Shown one piece after another: positions 43,343-52,063 of a DNA stretch of 64,000 nucleotides. The first letter of the stretch is position 1, and every line of letters starts with the position of its first letter. The stretch spans positions 186,001 through 250,000 of the forward strand of contig NZ_PIQA01000004.1 in the NCBI RefSeq assembly GCF_003987095.1, written 5' to 3'. Origin of the DNA: Idiomarina piscisalsi. GTDB lineage: Bacteria > Pseudomonadota > Gammaproteobacteria > Enterobacterales > Alteromonadaceae. Made by a program: the position numbers and the translations under genes. The notes beneath the pieces are model-generated. The model saw only the letters and a list, made by a program, of their open reading frames with translations. It searched no databases and was not told the DNA's origin.

Positions 43343-44719
43343 TTAAGAATGGCTTTTTAGCCAATGTAAAATAAGATCATCCCCTTCAAGCCGGTTACCA
43401 TCTGGGAGCTGAATGTTTAAAGCGTTTGGTGAGACTGAGACAGCTAATTCGCTGTTTGTATCATCTAGCCATTCAGGGGAAGCATAAACGCCAATAAGTT
43501 GTGGTAATGCATCGAAATCCTCAACAGTGAGCCAACCCTTTTCTACCGCAGAGCTTAGTGATACTGGACCAACGCTTAGCTGGGAAAGAATCTCTTCACG
43601 GTAGGCAGAAAGGAAACGCTCAATAAGGGAGGGAAGCTCATCAACAGCTTCGTCATCAAAAACGAGAGTGGTGCTGGAGTTTTCTTCCTGCTGAAGGCTA
43701 AGTATCCCCGAAAAGTCCAAGTGAGATGGAGCGGCGATATCTGTGCTCCAGGGACCTAACTCAGCAATACATAGCTCTGTAATAGATTCTGAGCAGGGGT
43801 GAAAAGCAAGGCCAACGGCGGCTAAATCAAAACGCACAAGCCCAATAACTTCGCGTTTGGATGACGCTAGCATTGACACCAGTTTCTGAAACTTTCGGCT
43901 GAGCCGTTCAATTGCTTGCAGGATCTCTGTAAACGACTGAGTGACAGTATAAGGAGTGAAAGAATTTCCAGCTTCCGTTTCCAGCCAGCGTGAATATTGC
44001 TCCTTCGCTTGTTTAGTATTGAATTGTTCGCTGGCTGCTTCGACAGAGCTCTGAACTTCTATAATTACCCTCATGTAGTCGTCTCGGTGTTTAGCGAAGT
44101 CTCTCAACAAATCCTCCATATGTTGACGTTCCAATAGGAGAGTGATCTCTTTCGAAAAACGACGGACCTGGGAGATGAGCCCCTCGGCTAATTGTGGGAC
44201 GTCAGCATACGCACCATAGTCTATAGCTCTTTCTACCTTGCTCGCATCATCTGCGGCGTAAAGCCAGTTTTGTGCGGCTTGAGATAGAAGAACCGCCTTT
44301 GTACCTGACGAGCTGAGCCGGCACCTGTCTCGCCGATTTGTGTTCCTAGGCCACTCAATAAGAGCCGTTTCCCGCTTATATGTTTGACGTTGTAGAGCAT
44401 CATTTTCACCATCCTTGAGCGTAATAAGTCGAGTGGGAGTTGCTAGGTAATTAGCTACAAAAATAATGTCTTCGCGAGTAACGTCATGTAATTGAGTTAG
44501 CTCGCTGATAATTCCCTCTAGTGGTACCCATGCCTCATTGCTTTCCAAGTCGCGTTCATACAAATATTGCAATAGCCTAGTGCCAACATCCAACCAAAGT
44601 CCGGTTCCTGCTCCTCGCCTGCGCTCGTCTGGCGAATAAATACTCCCCCCCACTGTACGATCGGAATCGTGTAGGTCGATTAGTCTTGCGGTTGACGCCA
44701 GTAATAAGGGCCATTCCAT
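43343..44719 (-). CDS. jetA: JetA/MukF-like kleisin subunit
   Basis: 458-residue protein, first gene of the operon, in the kleisin (MukF/JetA) position. An N-terminal winged-helix region (GTRLLQYLYERDLESNEAW) and a helical middle (ISQVRRFSKEITLLLERQ, with VERAIDYGAYADV before it) are consistent with JetA; sequence similarity to a named subtype is not clear to me. It begins 137 bp from the divergent WYL-type regulator and shares its operator region. The gap to jetB is 21 bp. Confidence 0.72.
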   Translation of the reverse strand: MEWPLLLASTARLIDLHDSDRTVGGSIYSPDERRRGAGTGLWLDVGTRLLQYLYERDLESNEAWVPLEGIISELTQLHDVTREDIIFVANYLATPTRLITLKDGENDALQRQTYKRETALIEWPRNTNRRDRCRLSSSGTKAVLLSQAAQNWLYAADDASKVERAIDYGAYADVPQLAEGLISQVRRFSKEITLLLERQHMEDLLRDFAKHRDDYMRVIIEVQSSVEAASEQFNTKQAKEQYSRWLETEAGNSFTPYTVTQSFTEILQAIERLSRKFQKLVSMLASSKREVIGLVRFDLAAVGLAFHPCSESITELCIAELGPWSTDIAAPSHLDFSGILSLQQEENSSTTLVFDDEAVDELPSLIERFLSAYREEILSQLSVGPVSLSSAVEKGWLTVEDFDALPQLIGVYASPEWLDDTNSELAVSVSPNALNIQLPDGNRLEGDDLILHWLKSHS

Positions 44720-44751
44720 AGGTCTTGACCAGTTCTTGATTAGTGTCTAGT

Positions 44752-44811
44752 AACTAGATTCTGCATTATCTAGTTGATTGATGCAATAGACTTGTTCACA
44801 ATAGAGTCTAT
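44752..44811. promoter_or_regulatory. Operator region between jetA and the divergent regulator
   Basis: Two inverted repeats lie in the 137-bp divergent gap: AACTAGAT-N8-ATCTAGTT (44752-44775, perfect) and ATAGACT-N12-AGTCTAT (44786-44811, perfect). BrxR/CapW-type WYL regulators repress through such palindromes. The first half-site recurs before the second regulator gene (46630-46638). Confidence 0.6.
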
Positions 44812-44856
44812 AGGCAGTCGCAACAGCGCATACTAATTAGGTTTTATCGAGTAAAT

Positions 44857-45672
44857 ATGACTACAACAGCATTAAAAAAATGGGAAGTCCAGCGCCGCCT
44901 GGAGGAGATTGATAGGCAGCTTTACTGGGCGGGGAGTGTGGGTCGGACAGATCTTATCGTTCGATTTGGGATATCTCCGCAGCAGGCATCTGCCGACCTA
45001 AAGCTTTATTTAGAGAAAGTAGGACAAGCGGTACGCTTTAACGGCTCCATCAAACGCTACGTACCTACGGAGAAGTTTCAGCCTGAGTTTATTCAACCCA
45101 GTGTAGAGGAGTACATCAACTGGGCTGGAGAAATAGGGCACTCTATCACCAAAGTTCCTTTTCCGTCTCGAAGCGTGAGTATGGCGGTACTGCAACCGCT
45201 TACCATGGCCATACATCAAAGGCGGTCAATCAAAATAAGCTACCGCTCACTAACAACTCCAGAGGGTATGGTTCGTAGAATTTCCCCTCATAGTATCGCC
45301 TTTACAGGTACCCGATACCATGTTCGAGCCTTTTGCCACCATAGCGAAGAGTTCCGTGACTTTGTTTTGGGAAGAATAATTGAGACATACGCTTTTGATG
45401 ACGCGGGCCCTGGTAAAGAACAAGATGACGCATGGAATACATTGATTATTGTCCGTATAGGCCCTCACCCTGAACTTACGAACGCTCAGCGCACCGTCAT
45501 TGAAGCGGACTATGCAATGGTCGATGGTGAGGCAAAGGTTCATATCAAGCAGGCCTTGTTGCTATATTTGCTTGACCAATTCAACTTGTTTGAACAAGAG
45601 AGTGACCGTCCAGCCACAGTTCAGCAAATTATTTTGCTGAACCCTGAGATACGTCAGTTGGCTAGATGCTGA
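44857..45672 (+). CDS. BrxR/CapW-like WYL transcription regulator
   Basis: 271 residues: an N-terminal winged helix (RTDLIVRFGISPQQASADL), a WYL-like domain (IKISYRSLTTPEGMVRRISP, then TRYHVRAFCHHSEEFRDFVL) and a C-terminal WCX-like part. This plan is that of BrxR/CapW, repressors of defence operons thought to sense nucleic acid or nucleotide signals. It is divergent from jetA and probably represses it and itself. The second paralogue converges on it. Confidence 0.82.
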   Translation: MTTTALKKWEVQRRLEEIDRQLYWAGSVGRTDLIVRFGISPQQASADLKLYLEKVGQAVRFNGSIKRYVPTEKFQPEFIQPSVEEYINWAGEIGHSITKVPFPSRSVSMAVLQPLTMAIHQRRSIKISYRSLTTPEGMVRRISPHSIAFTGTRYHVRAFCHHSEEFRDFVLGRIIETYAFDDAGPGKEQDDAWNTLIIVRIGPHPELTNAQRTVIEADYAMVDGEAKVHIKQALLLYLLDQFNLFEQESDRPATVQQIILLNPEIRQLARC

Positions 45673-45743
45673 ATCTACAGTTGTAATAGTTTGTTATTCA
45701 CTTTAGAAGGTATGCTTTAACTGAACCATTGAGGGAATGTCAG

Positions 45744-46619
45744 CTAAACACTATCGTCGTATATGCCGGGTGCCAAACGCTTGCTTGAAAACTGTAGTTG
45801 CTGGCTGTTTTTTAGGTGCAGCATTATATGCTCTCCAGAGAGTGATGCATCTGGTGAAGCATCAATATTCCAGCTATCCAGTAAATATCCGGCTAAAGCC
45901 TCTTTTACTTGTTTCTTCAGAACCCCAGACATCATTTGGTACTCGAACTCAATCATTGGAGCTATATTAGCTAACCTGGGGTGAGGCTGAAGCTCAAGCT
46001 CGATTATAGTGCTCCATGCTTTGTCAGCTGCTTGCTCTTCATGAGGTAAAACTCCATCAGTCTTGCAAGGCTCCAATGCACTAATTCGGTTAATTACGAA
46101 GTCACGAAACTCATTGCGCTTGCGATCGAACCCTCTTACGTGCCAACGCAGTCCGCTATCAGCTATCGAGTGAGGTACAATTTGTCTTTTAGCGCCTTGT
46201 GGGGATGACTTGGATAGATAGTTAATGACTATTGGGTACTTTCGTTTTATAGCTCGAGTAATGCCGGCTAAGATATCTAGGTTTACATGAAATAAACTGT
46301 TTTTAACCGCAAATGGTTTATCTGTTGCGTGTGCAAAGCTGTCGCCGAAACCATCTGTTAGTGTGCTCAGGCATTTATTGATAGATACTTCGATAACAGG
46401 CGATGCATTGTCTTGCCACTCATAACGTCTGATATTCGGTCTGTAAATCAAATTATCAGGTGCTATTGAATTGTACAGTTGAAAGGTGCGGGTAGCACTT
46501 GCCTCACTTATATCGAACCTTTTGACCAGATCAGCTCGAGATACGACTCCATAGAATCGACCTATAAACTCAATGTGAGCTAATAATTCTTTCTGATAAC
46601 CTGAAAGTTCGCTAATCAT
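45744..46619 (-). CDS. Second BrxR/CapW-like WYL regulator
   Basis: 291-residue paralogue of the preceding regulator with the same order: winged helix (SRADLVKRFDISEASATRTF), WYL-like domain (IVINYLSKSSPQGAKRQIVP, LRWHVRGFDRKRNEFRDFVI) and C-terminal domain. GAGG precedes the ATG, and a CAACTAGAT half-site lies just upstream of it. It is divergent from the small operon at 46.9-47.4 kb, its likely target. Confidence 0.82.
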   Translation of the reverse strand: MISELSGYQKELLAHIEFIGRFYGVVSRADLVKRFDISEASATRTFQLYNSIAPDNLIYRPNIRRYEWQDNASPVIEVSINKCLSTLTDGFGDSFAHATDKPFAVKNSLFHVNLDILAGITRAIKRKYPIVINYLSKSSPQGAKRQIVPHSIADSGLRWHVRGFDRKRNEFRDFVINRISALEPCKTDGVLPHEEQAADKAWSTIIELELQPHPRLANIAPMIEFEYQMMSGVLKKQVKEALAGYLLDSWNIDASPDASLSGEHIMLHLKNSQQLQFSSKRLAPGIYDDSV

Positions 46620-46641
46620 GGCTGCCTCAATCTAGTTGTTC

Positions 46642-46712
46642 GATCAGCACGATCAAAAAAGATCTAAAAAACAGATCAAAATGCTTGACGTACTCAGATT
46701 GACTAGTATTAT
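46642..46712 (+). promoter_or_regulatory. Promoter with phased GATC/A-tract repeats
   Basis: TTGACG (46685-46690) and TATTAT (46707-46712) form a sigma-70-like promoter with 16-bp spacing, reading toward 46872. Upstream, GATC occurs at 46642, 46651, 46661 and 46674, three of them followed by A-runs, spaced 9-13 bp. This may bend DNA or bind the divergent WYL regulator. Confidence 0.5.
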
Positions 46713-46871
46713 CGTAGGTATAGAAAAAAAGCCACTCTTTTTTTAGAGCAGCTTCTTTTCTGAGTTCATTAACCGGAGTTAATGGAACTACTGTTCGACG
46801 ACATAAGTTTCTATCAACTCCCGGTTAGTGTCAAATCTTTTTATATTTTGAACTAATTGAGGAGGCCTACT

Positions 46872-47042
46872 ATGGCTACCAATCCCCCTGTTGGTGACAA
46901 CCAACGTCGCGGCGCAGTGCGCCAACGTTCTCAAACAGAAACCCAAAGTGGTCATTGGGTTAAGCGTGATGCAGTTACGGGTCGCTTCATGGATATGAAG
47001 TCTGACAAAACTCCTTTCAAAGGCGTGAGAAAGGAGAAGTAA
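46872..47042 (+). CDS. Small basic protein of unknown function, 56 residues
   Basis: ATG preceded by a consensus AGGAGG at six bases. The product is hydrophilic and basic (MATNPPVGDNQRRGAVRQRS at the start and PFKGVRKEK at the end). Similar short proteins occur next to YegP-like genes in gammaproteobacterial islands, as far as I recall, with no known function. The stop is one base before the next start, so the two genes are a tight operon. Confidence 0.7.
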   Translation: MATNPPVGDNQRRGAVRQRSQTETQSGHWVKRDAVTGRFMDMKSDKTPFKGVRKEK

Positions 47043-47043
47043 C

Positions 47044-47382
47044 ATGGCAGCACGGTATGAATTATTTAAAGGCACTGATAAGCAGTTTTACTTTCGTCTT
47101 ATAGCCGAAAATGGTGAGCAAATCCTTCGCAGTGAGGGGTATGTTTCGAAGCAAGGGGCTAAAAACGGAATAAGCTCAGTAAAAGTTAACAGCCCACTGG
47201 ATGAGCAGTACGAGAGAAAAATCTCTACTAATGACCAGTATTACTTCGTCCTTAAGGGCGGTAACTGGGAAGTTATCGGTGTGAGCCAGATGTATACCAC
47301 TAGAGAAGCCAGAGAAACGGGAATTGCTTCGGTTAAAGCGAATGGGCCGGACGCTTCGACCCACGATTTAACTGGAGAGTAA
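47044..47382 (+). CDS. YegP-like DUF1508 protein
   Basis: 112 residues made of two DUF1508 repeats: YELFKGTDKQFYFRLIAENG with EGYVSKQGAKNGISSVK, and QYYFVLKGGNWEVIGVSQMY with ARETGIASVKANG. The fold is a small beta-beta-beta-alpha repeat; function unknown. AAGGAG precedes the ATG. It is downstream of the 56-residue gene and controlled by the same promoter. Confidence 0.85.
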   Translation: MAARYELFKGTDKQFYFRLIAENGEQILRSEGYVSKQGAKNGISSVKVNSPLDEQYERKISTNDQYYFVLKGGNWEVIGVSQMYTTREARETGIASVKANGPDASTHDLTGE

Positions 47383-47575
47383 TAACCGGAGGGTTGGTTT
47401 ACTCCAGCCCTTTTATCAAACTGGCTTGGTTGTCTTATTTTCTTAATGTGGTGACGAACCTCTGTTGTGAGATAATAGCTTCTTGTTTTGTAGGCTCTCA
47501 CTTAAAGCTCTGCAACTGCCTTTCTATTTTTTAAGGCTTTCGTTAAGCTTTAATTTTTCAACAGGGACAGTCGAT

Positions 47576-47758
47576 ATGTTAATTCTCACTCGCCGAAATG
47601 GTGAAACGTTAAAAATAGGCGACGATATCAGCGTTACCGTTCTCGGTATTAAAGGGAATCAGATACGCTTGGGTGTTGACGCGCCGAAAGATGTTGACGT
47701 TCACCGTGAAGAGATTTTCTTACGCATTAAGTCTGAGTCTGGCTCAGAAAAAAAGTGA
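47576..47758 (+). CDS. csrA: CsrA-family RNA-binding regulator, transposon-borne
   Basis: 60-residue CsrA homologue ([20 protein letters not shown] at the start, [19 protein letters not shown]). The RNA-contacting residues are present: Leu4, Arg6 and the Arg in VHREEI. The ATG at 47576 is the family start, with AGGGA eight bases upstream. CsrA dimers bind GGA motifs in mRNA leaders. A copy on a mobile element may control its own cargo or reset host traits. Confidence 0.9.
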   Translation: MLILTRRNGETLKIGDDISVTVLGIKGNQIRLGVDAPKDVDVHREEIFLRIKSESGSEKK

Positions 47759-47851
47759 TTACAGTTAAGTAGTTACTGGCTGACCACCTAAATACTTACG
47801 ACCGAGACAACCAAGCCTTTCATTTAGTTTTATATAGTGGAAGGTGCGACT

Positions 47852-49561
47852 GTGGCTGACAGTATACAAATTGAAGGGCTCCCGAGTGACGACCGAGAAT
47901 GGCTTGTAAAAGAATACGGAGCATTAATCTGGAATGAGTCTGCTTCTGATGAGCCATTGGTAGATGTTTTGTTGGAAGACACTGAAAGCGGTGAGTTTAC
48001 GCTTGTTCAGGTAGCGAAAAGCTACACGAGGATCTTAGAAAAAGGCAGTATTTGGAAAAACGGTGAGTACCATAGCGAGCGTGCTGACTTAATAGAAGCC
48101 ATATTTGAATTCTCTATCGATCCAAAAGATGACGGTAATTTCGTCAGTGCCTGGGAGCGGGTAGACGAAAGCGATAATTCCGAAGAAGGCCAAAACAAGC
48201 GTTATATATTACCTCCGAGGAAATACCAAATCCCAAGTAGCTTCAAAAACACAAAGTTTTTTACTGTAAGAACCGAGTGTGGCGTTGAGCTTTTAGCCAA
48301 CTCGTTAACTATCTTTGATAATACTTATGGCGCCTCCCAATTTCTTCAGCAGACCGTCCTTAACAATTATACAAATGCAGCGCTGGAGAAACTTGAATTC
48401 AAAAAATTTGATACCGCTGACTTCAGTAATCCCCCTCAACACGATGAATACAGGCTAGGCCTTTCAAAAGAAGTCTATGACGATGACCGTTACTTTATAT
48501 GGGCTTTAAAATCACAACGATATACACAAAGAACTGTTAACTACATATCCGCGCAACTGGACTCCAATCGCGCCAGAGCAACTTACCTGAGTGTTCGTCC
48601 GTGGTTTTCCGGATCACACAAATGGCTTGTATCCGGTATTTGGTTAGAAAAAGGAAAGCGGTTCCTGGTCCTAAAAATTCATAGGTACAAACTGCCGCAA
48701 TGCCCCGACTTCTTTATCATTCGTGAAAACAGCAACATTGCTGACGAAAACGGAAACAGTTCCGAGAATGAACGCAAGAAATGCGCTAAGACTGCGAGTA
48801 AAAAGCTCATTGGTACCTCTAAGTCTAGGCCATCATCGAGCTCTATGGGTGAAGACCTTCGATTGGGTGACATTGAGCACTGGGGCGAGACGGGTCTTCA
48901 AAAAGCGGTACCTAAAGAAAATAAGACAAAGAATACGCAAGTCAAAATAGTGCCGACTCCACAAGGCAAGGTTTCACCGAGCAATCAAGGAGGCAGTGAT
49001 CCTAATATCGGCAAGCTGAACCTCACCAATGGAGACGATGAGCCCAAAAAGGAATCGCCGAATACGCTGAACTTGCTTTGGTCAGCGCTTAATAAACTGA
49101 TTACCGAAAAGTCACAACAAGTGTCTAAGCCCGCATCACTAAGTGGGATTGATAGCGGTGTATTTACATCAGGACAGCTGGCTCTAATAGAGCCTGAGCA
49201 CGACAATGATTGGCTATTCAAAAAAGAGCACCGCAGATTAAACCGACAGACATATAAAGGTTTACCTAAGAGACGATTTGGCGTGTTTCATATCACTTTC
49301 AAAGGTATAAACTTCTTTTTCGTGTGTATTGAAAGGTTTAATAGTGACAAGTTTCGAACTGCTATTTTTCGCTTTTCATCTCGAAGTGATTTTCTAAATG
49401 CGTTACCTCAAATACTCGTTGGTATTGTTGATGCTAAGGGGGTCTGGAAAAGAGCAGCGGGTATCGCTGGCAGTAATGTTTCTTTGATCACGCATAGAGG
49501 CAATGAAGTGGCTATTGCAAGTCAGATTAGTGGAAAATTGGAAGCTGCTATTGAAAGTTAG
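47852..49561 (+). CDS. TnsE-like transposition targeting protein
   Basis: 569 residues from a GTG at 47852 with GGAAGG upstream. The N-terminal half (YILPPRKYQIPSSFKNTKFF, WFSGSHKWLVSGIWLEKGKR) and a C-terminal domain (RRFGVFHITFKGINFFFVCI, then GVWKRAAG and LITHRG) fit the layout of TnsE, which in Tn7 guides insertion to replication forks and conjugating plasmids. A disordered Ser/Lys/Pro-rich linker spans about 310-410. It faces the tnsABC operon and overlaps its last gene by four bases, unlike the collinear order in Tn7. Recognised by pattern, not by strong identity. Confidence 0.6.
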   Translation: MADSIQIEGLPSDDREWLVKEYGALIWNESASDEPLVDVLLEDTESGEFTLVQVAKSYTRILEKGSIWKNGEYHSERADLIEAIFEFSIDPKDDGNFVSAWERVDESDNSEEGQNKRYILPPRKYQIPSSFKNTKFFTVRTECGVELLANSLTIFDNTYGASQFLQQTVLNNYTNAALEKLEFKKFDTADFSNPPQHDEYRLGLSKEVYDDDRYFIWALKSQRYTQRTVNYISAQLDSNRARATYLSVRPWFSGSHKWLVSGIWLEKGKRFLVLKIHRYKLPQCPDFFIIRENSNIADENGNSSENERKKCAKTASKKLIGTSKSRPSSSSMGEDLRLGDIEHWGETGLQKAVPKENKTKNTQVKIVPTPQGKVSPSNQGGSDPNIGKLNLTNGDDEPKKESPNTLNLLWSALNKLITEKSQQVSKPASLSGIDSGVFTSGQLALIEPEHDNDWLFKKEHRRLNRQTYKGLPKRRFGVFHITFKGINFFFVCIERFNSDKFRTAIFRFSSRSDFLNALPQILVGIVDAKGVWKRAAGIAGSNVSLITHRGNEVAIASQISGKLEAAIES

Positions 49562-50961
49562 TCGCTTCTTTCTTTTAAAATACGAGTTGGAGATGGTACC
49601 CAGTACGTCTGGCTTTTAAACGTCACTTCCAGACCGTCTCCAACTTCCTTTATGTGAATATGTGCATTTCTGGGAAGGTAAAAGTCGTGAAAGTAATCCA
49701 GTGCGAAGAAAGTGTATAGACGGAAAGCTTTTGAGCTTGGATTTTTTGAATAACGTTTAAGAGAGGCAACAACGCCATTTTCGGCGTTTGCGCCAGGCAT
49801 GGAAATACCGAGGCTAGTGTTTTCTCGAGTGAAGCTGACAAACTTAAATATCGATGCACGCTGCCCTGGCGATTCTTTTAAGAGGTTTTCTAATGCGTTC
49901 TGAGGACTTTTCGCCCACCGGTTATGGTCTAGGAGACTCTTCATCGCTGAGGTTTCAAAACGTAGCGTTCGTGTTTTAATATCCCCTTTTTCAAGCTGAT
50001 GTTTTCTCAGGCTGCTATATTCGAGAATCGCTTTTTGGAGGGCAGATGACTTTGCTTTTTCAAAGATCAAAGTATTCATATCAATAGTTCGTAAATCCAT
50101 GGCTGTGACGAGTAACTTCTCGTCAAATATAACTCCTTTACTCTCCAGAAATTGTCGAGGCATTGAAGACCGCCTTAAATAGCCACCATCGATTTGCTTA
50201 AGTAAATCGAGCGTCAGGTACCAGTCTTTAGGGAACGATTCAATCTTTTCAAAAAATGGGATGTAGCGGTTTTGTTTATGGGCGGCATCGAAAGAGTTTC
50301 GAGTTTTCTCTAGCCAATTTACAAATTCGATAAACAGATTCTTGCCATTTAGCGTGTCGAATCCTAAAGCATTTTGCTGCTTTCTGATCTTATTAAGGCG
50401 CTTTGCGCTGCAAAGCTGGCATATAGTTTTCTCTTTTCCGGTTAATTCTTCGTCACATCCGGTACAGTAATATTTTATGTTATCTCGACATCGATAGCAC
50501 ATGAGCGCTCCGTTATCGAGTGTATAAAGCTTTCTGCGAATACCGCACTGCGGGCATTTAGGGCGTAGCTTATGACGGCACCCATCACAAATGGGTGAAT
50601 TCACGCCTACGGAGAGCCCCCTGGAAACGACATCTTGTTTTCCACAAACTGAACACGTCTTGAGCTCTTTTATATAGCGGTAGCAACTGCTGCAGAATGG
50701 TCCGCTCGCGAGTATCTTACTTATTTTCCGACCGGTACGTTTGCATCGAACACAAGGCGTTACTCTGGGGTAACAGTCACAACATAAGCGCTTTTTGTCA
50801 TCCTGGTGGATTCTTTTTTGCTGATTGCAATTGCTGCAGGTTGTAAGTGGGAAACATCGCAGATAGCAATTGGCGCAGTAGGTTTGTTCTTTATAACGCC
50901 GAGTGAACTGGTCAACAAAACGACCACACTGATCGCATATTTTTGTTTTAGAGGTTTCCAA
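49558..50961 (-). CDS. Multi-zinc-finger transposition protein (TniE-like)
   Basis: 467 residues from a TTG with AGGAAG seven bases upstream. The first 200 residues hold about nine CxxC knuckles (CDQCGRFVD, CANCYLRC, CSNCNQQ, CVRCKRTG, CSVCGKQD, CPQCGIRR, CTGCDEE and others), a serial zinc-ribbon array. The rest is helical. It is the last gene of the tns operon and overlaps tniQ. Position fits the extra tni gene of comM-targeting elements; a role in recognising the comM site is inferred. Confidence 0.6.
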   Translation of the reverse strand: METSKTKICDQCGRFVDQFTRRYKEQTYCANCYLRCFPLTTCSNCNQQKRIHQDDKKRLCCDCYPRVTPCVRCKRTGRKISKILASGPFCSSCYRYIKELKTCSVCGKQDVVSRGLSVGVNSPICDGCRHKLRPKCPQCGIRRKLYTLDNGALMCYRCRDNIKYYCTGCDEELTGKEKTICQLCSAKRLNKIRKQQNALGFDTLNGKNLFIEFVNWLEKTRNSFDAAHKQNRYIPFFEKIESFPKDWYLTLDLLKQIDGGYLRRSSMPRQFLESKGVIFDEKLLVTAMDLRTIDMNTLIFEKAKSSALQKAILEYSSLRKHQLEKGDIKTRTLRFETSAMKSLLDHNRWAKSPQNALENLLKESPGQRASIFKFVSFTRENTSLGISMPGANAENGVVASLKRYSKNPSSKAFRLYTFFALDYFHDFYLPRNAHIHIKEVGDGLEVTFKSQTYWVPSPTRILKERSD

Positions 50962-52063
50962 GGTTATGCTTCCTGATAAGGAGTTCCCATTTCTTCTCAA
51001 CAACGGGCCGGGAGCAAGGCTTTTTACTGAAAACCACCGCAGGTTTGTTGTTCTTTTTCTCTTTGGGCTTTGATGAGTGCTCTACTCCTAGAATTTTTAG
51101 GACGGGGGGTGGAGTAACTGTTAGAAGGGAGCGCATGAATGACTGGCTTAAACCTCTTGGAACCAGTTGGGCGATTTCTTTGCTGAATGAATTGCTATCC
51201 ATTGCTTTGCAATACTTAAGGAAAGTAGCTCGAGTTTCAACTGTCAGAAAGTCGAAGTTTACTCCTGAGCAAGATGCTATTAATGCCCGATCTTTCCTAT
51301 TTACAAGATCTGAGAAGACTTCCCTATGTGCTTCTGTGCGCCCCAAGGATAACTTTCGAAGCATAGCTATCCAGAAATCCAATTGATGAAACCTGTCTTG
51401 AGTATCCCTATTGGGTTCATTGATTAACCGAACGAGCTCATGTGTTGTATTGACTAACTCCTCGTTGGCTTTTTTAGCAGGATGACTAGAAATGTCTCTT
51501 TGGCAGTACTTACACACTCTCAGCTCTTTCTTTTTAAGCCGGTGAGGCTCTACTGACTGTTTACAATAAGGACAGCAGTCTTCAAGGAGGCATTGGTGCT
51601 TTGGACACATCGTAATGAAAGAAAGTCTCCACATACGCCTGAAATATGGCTCTGAATCATTGTTTAAGCACTCAGGGCAGAAGGGCTGATAACGGTAGGT
51701 ATTTAAATTCCGAGTTCCCCTTGCTACGACCCAAGGCCAAGGCGTTTGTGAAATAAGTTTGGCGCGAGAAATTTTCTCTAACGTTGAACGCAGCATCATT
51801 TGCTCTATACGTTCCTCAGAGACTCCGGAGTATATGCTGAGTCTATGAAGGCGGGGTTTTGTGAGTTCTCGGTCTAAATCTAAGGTCCAGGCTCTCCATT
51901 TACCCCAAAGATATGATGTCAGTATCAATGGCTTTGTGAAGTTATCAAAACTAGCTCTTATCAACCAGGAGGACAATAACTCATCCTCAAAAGGCTTGGT
52001 TCGTATCGGCCAGGGTCTTAAGTGAGTTTGATTTCTCTCTGTCCTTTCGTTGGGGTGAACCAT
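50948..52063 (-). CDS. tniQ: TniQ-family target selector
   Basis: 371 residues with the TniQ fold: WPIRTKPFEDELLSSWLIRA at the N-terminus, then zinc-binding PFCPECLNN, CPKHQCLLEDCCPYC and CKYCQRD. TniQ/TnsD proteins link the target DNA to the TnsC ATPase. GGAAG precedes the ATG, and the gene overlaps the tnsC end by 46 bp, so expression is coupled. It is shorter than Tn7 TnsD (508 residues), so the DNA-recognition part may be provided by the next protein. Confidence 0.85.
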   Translation of the reverse strand: MVHPNERTERNQTHLRPWPIRTKPFEDELLSSWLIRASFDNFTKPLILTSYLWGKWRAWTLDLDRELTKPRLHRLSIYSGVSEERIEQMMLRSTLEKISRAKLISQTPWPWVVARGTRNLNTYRYQPFCPECLNNDSEPYFRRMWRLSFITMCPKHQCLLEDCCPYCKQSVEPHRLKKKELRVCKYCQRDISSHPAKKANEELVNTTHELVRLINEPNRDTQDRFHQLDFWIAMLRKLSLGRTEAHREVFSDLVNRKDRALIASCSGVNFDFLTVETRATFLKYCKAMDSNSFSKEIAQLVPRGLSQSFMRSLLTVTPPPVLKILGVEHSSKPKEKKNNKPAVVFSKKPCSRPVVEKKWELLIRKHNLGNL

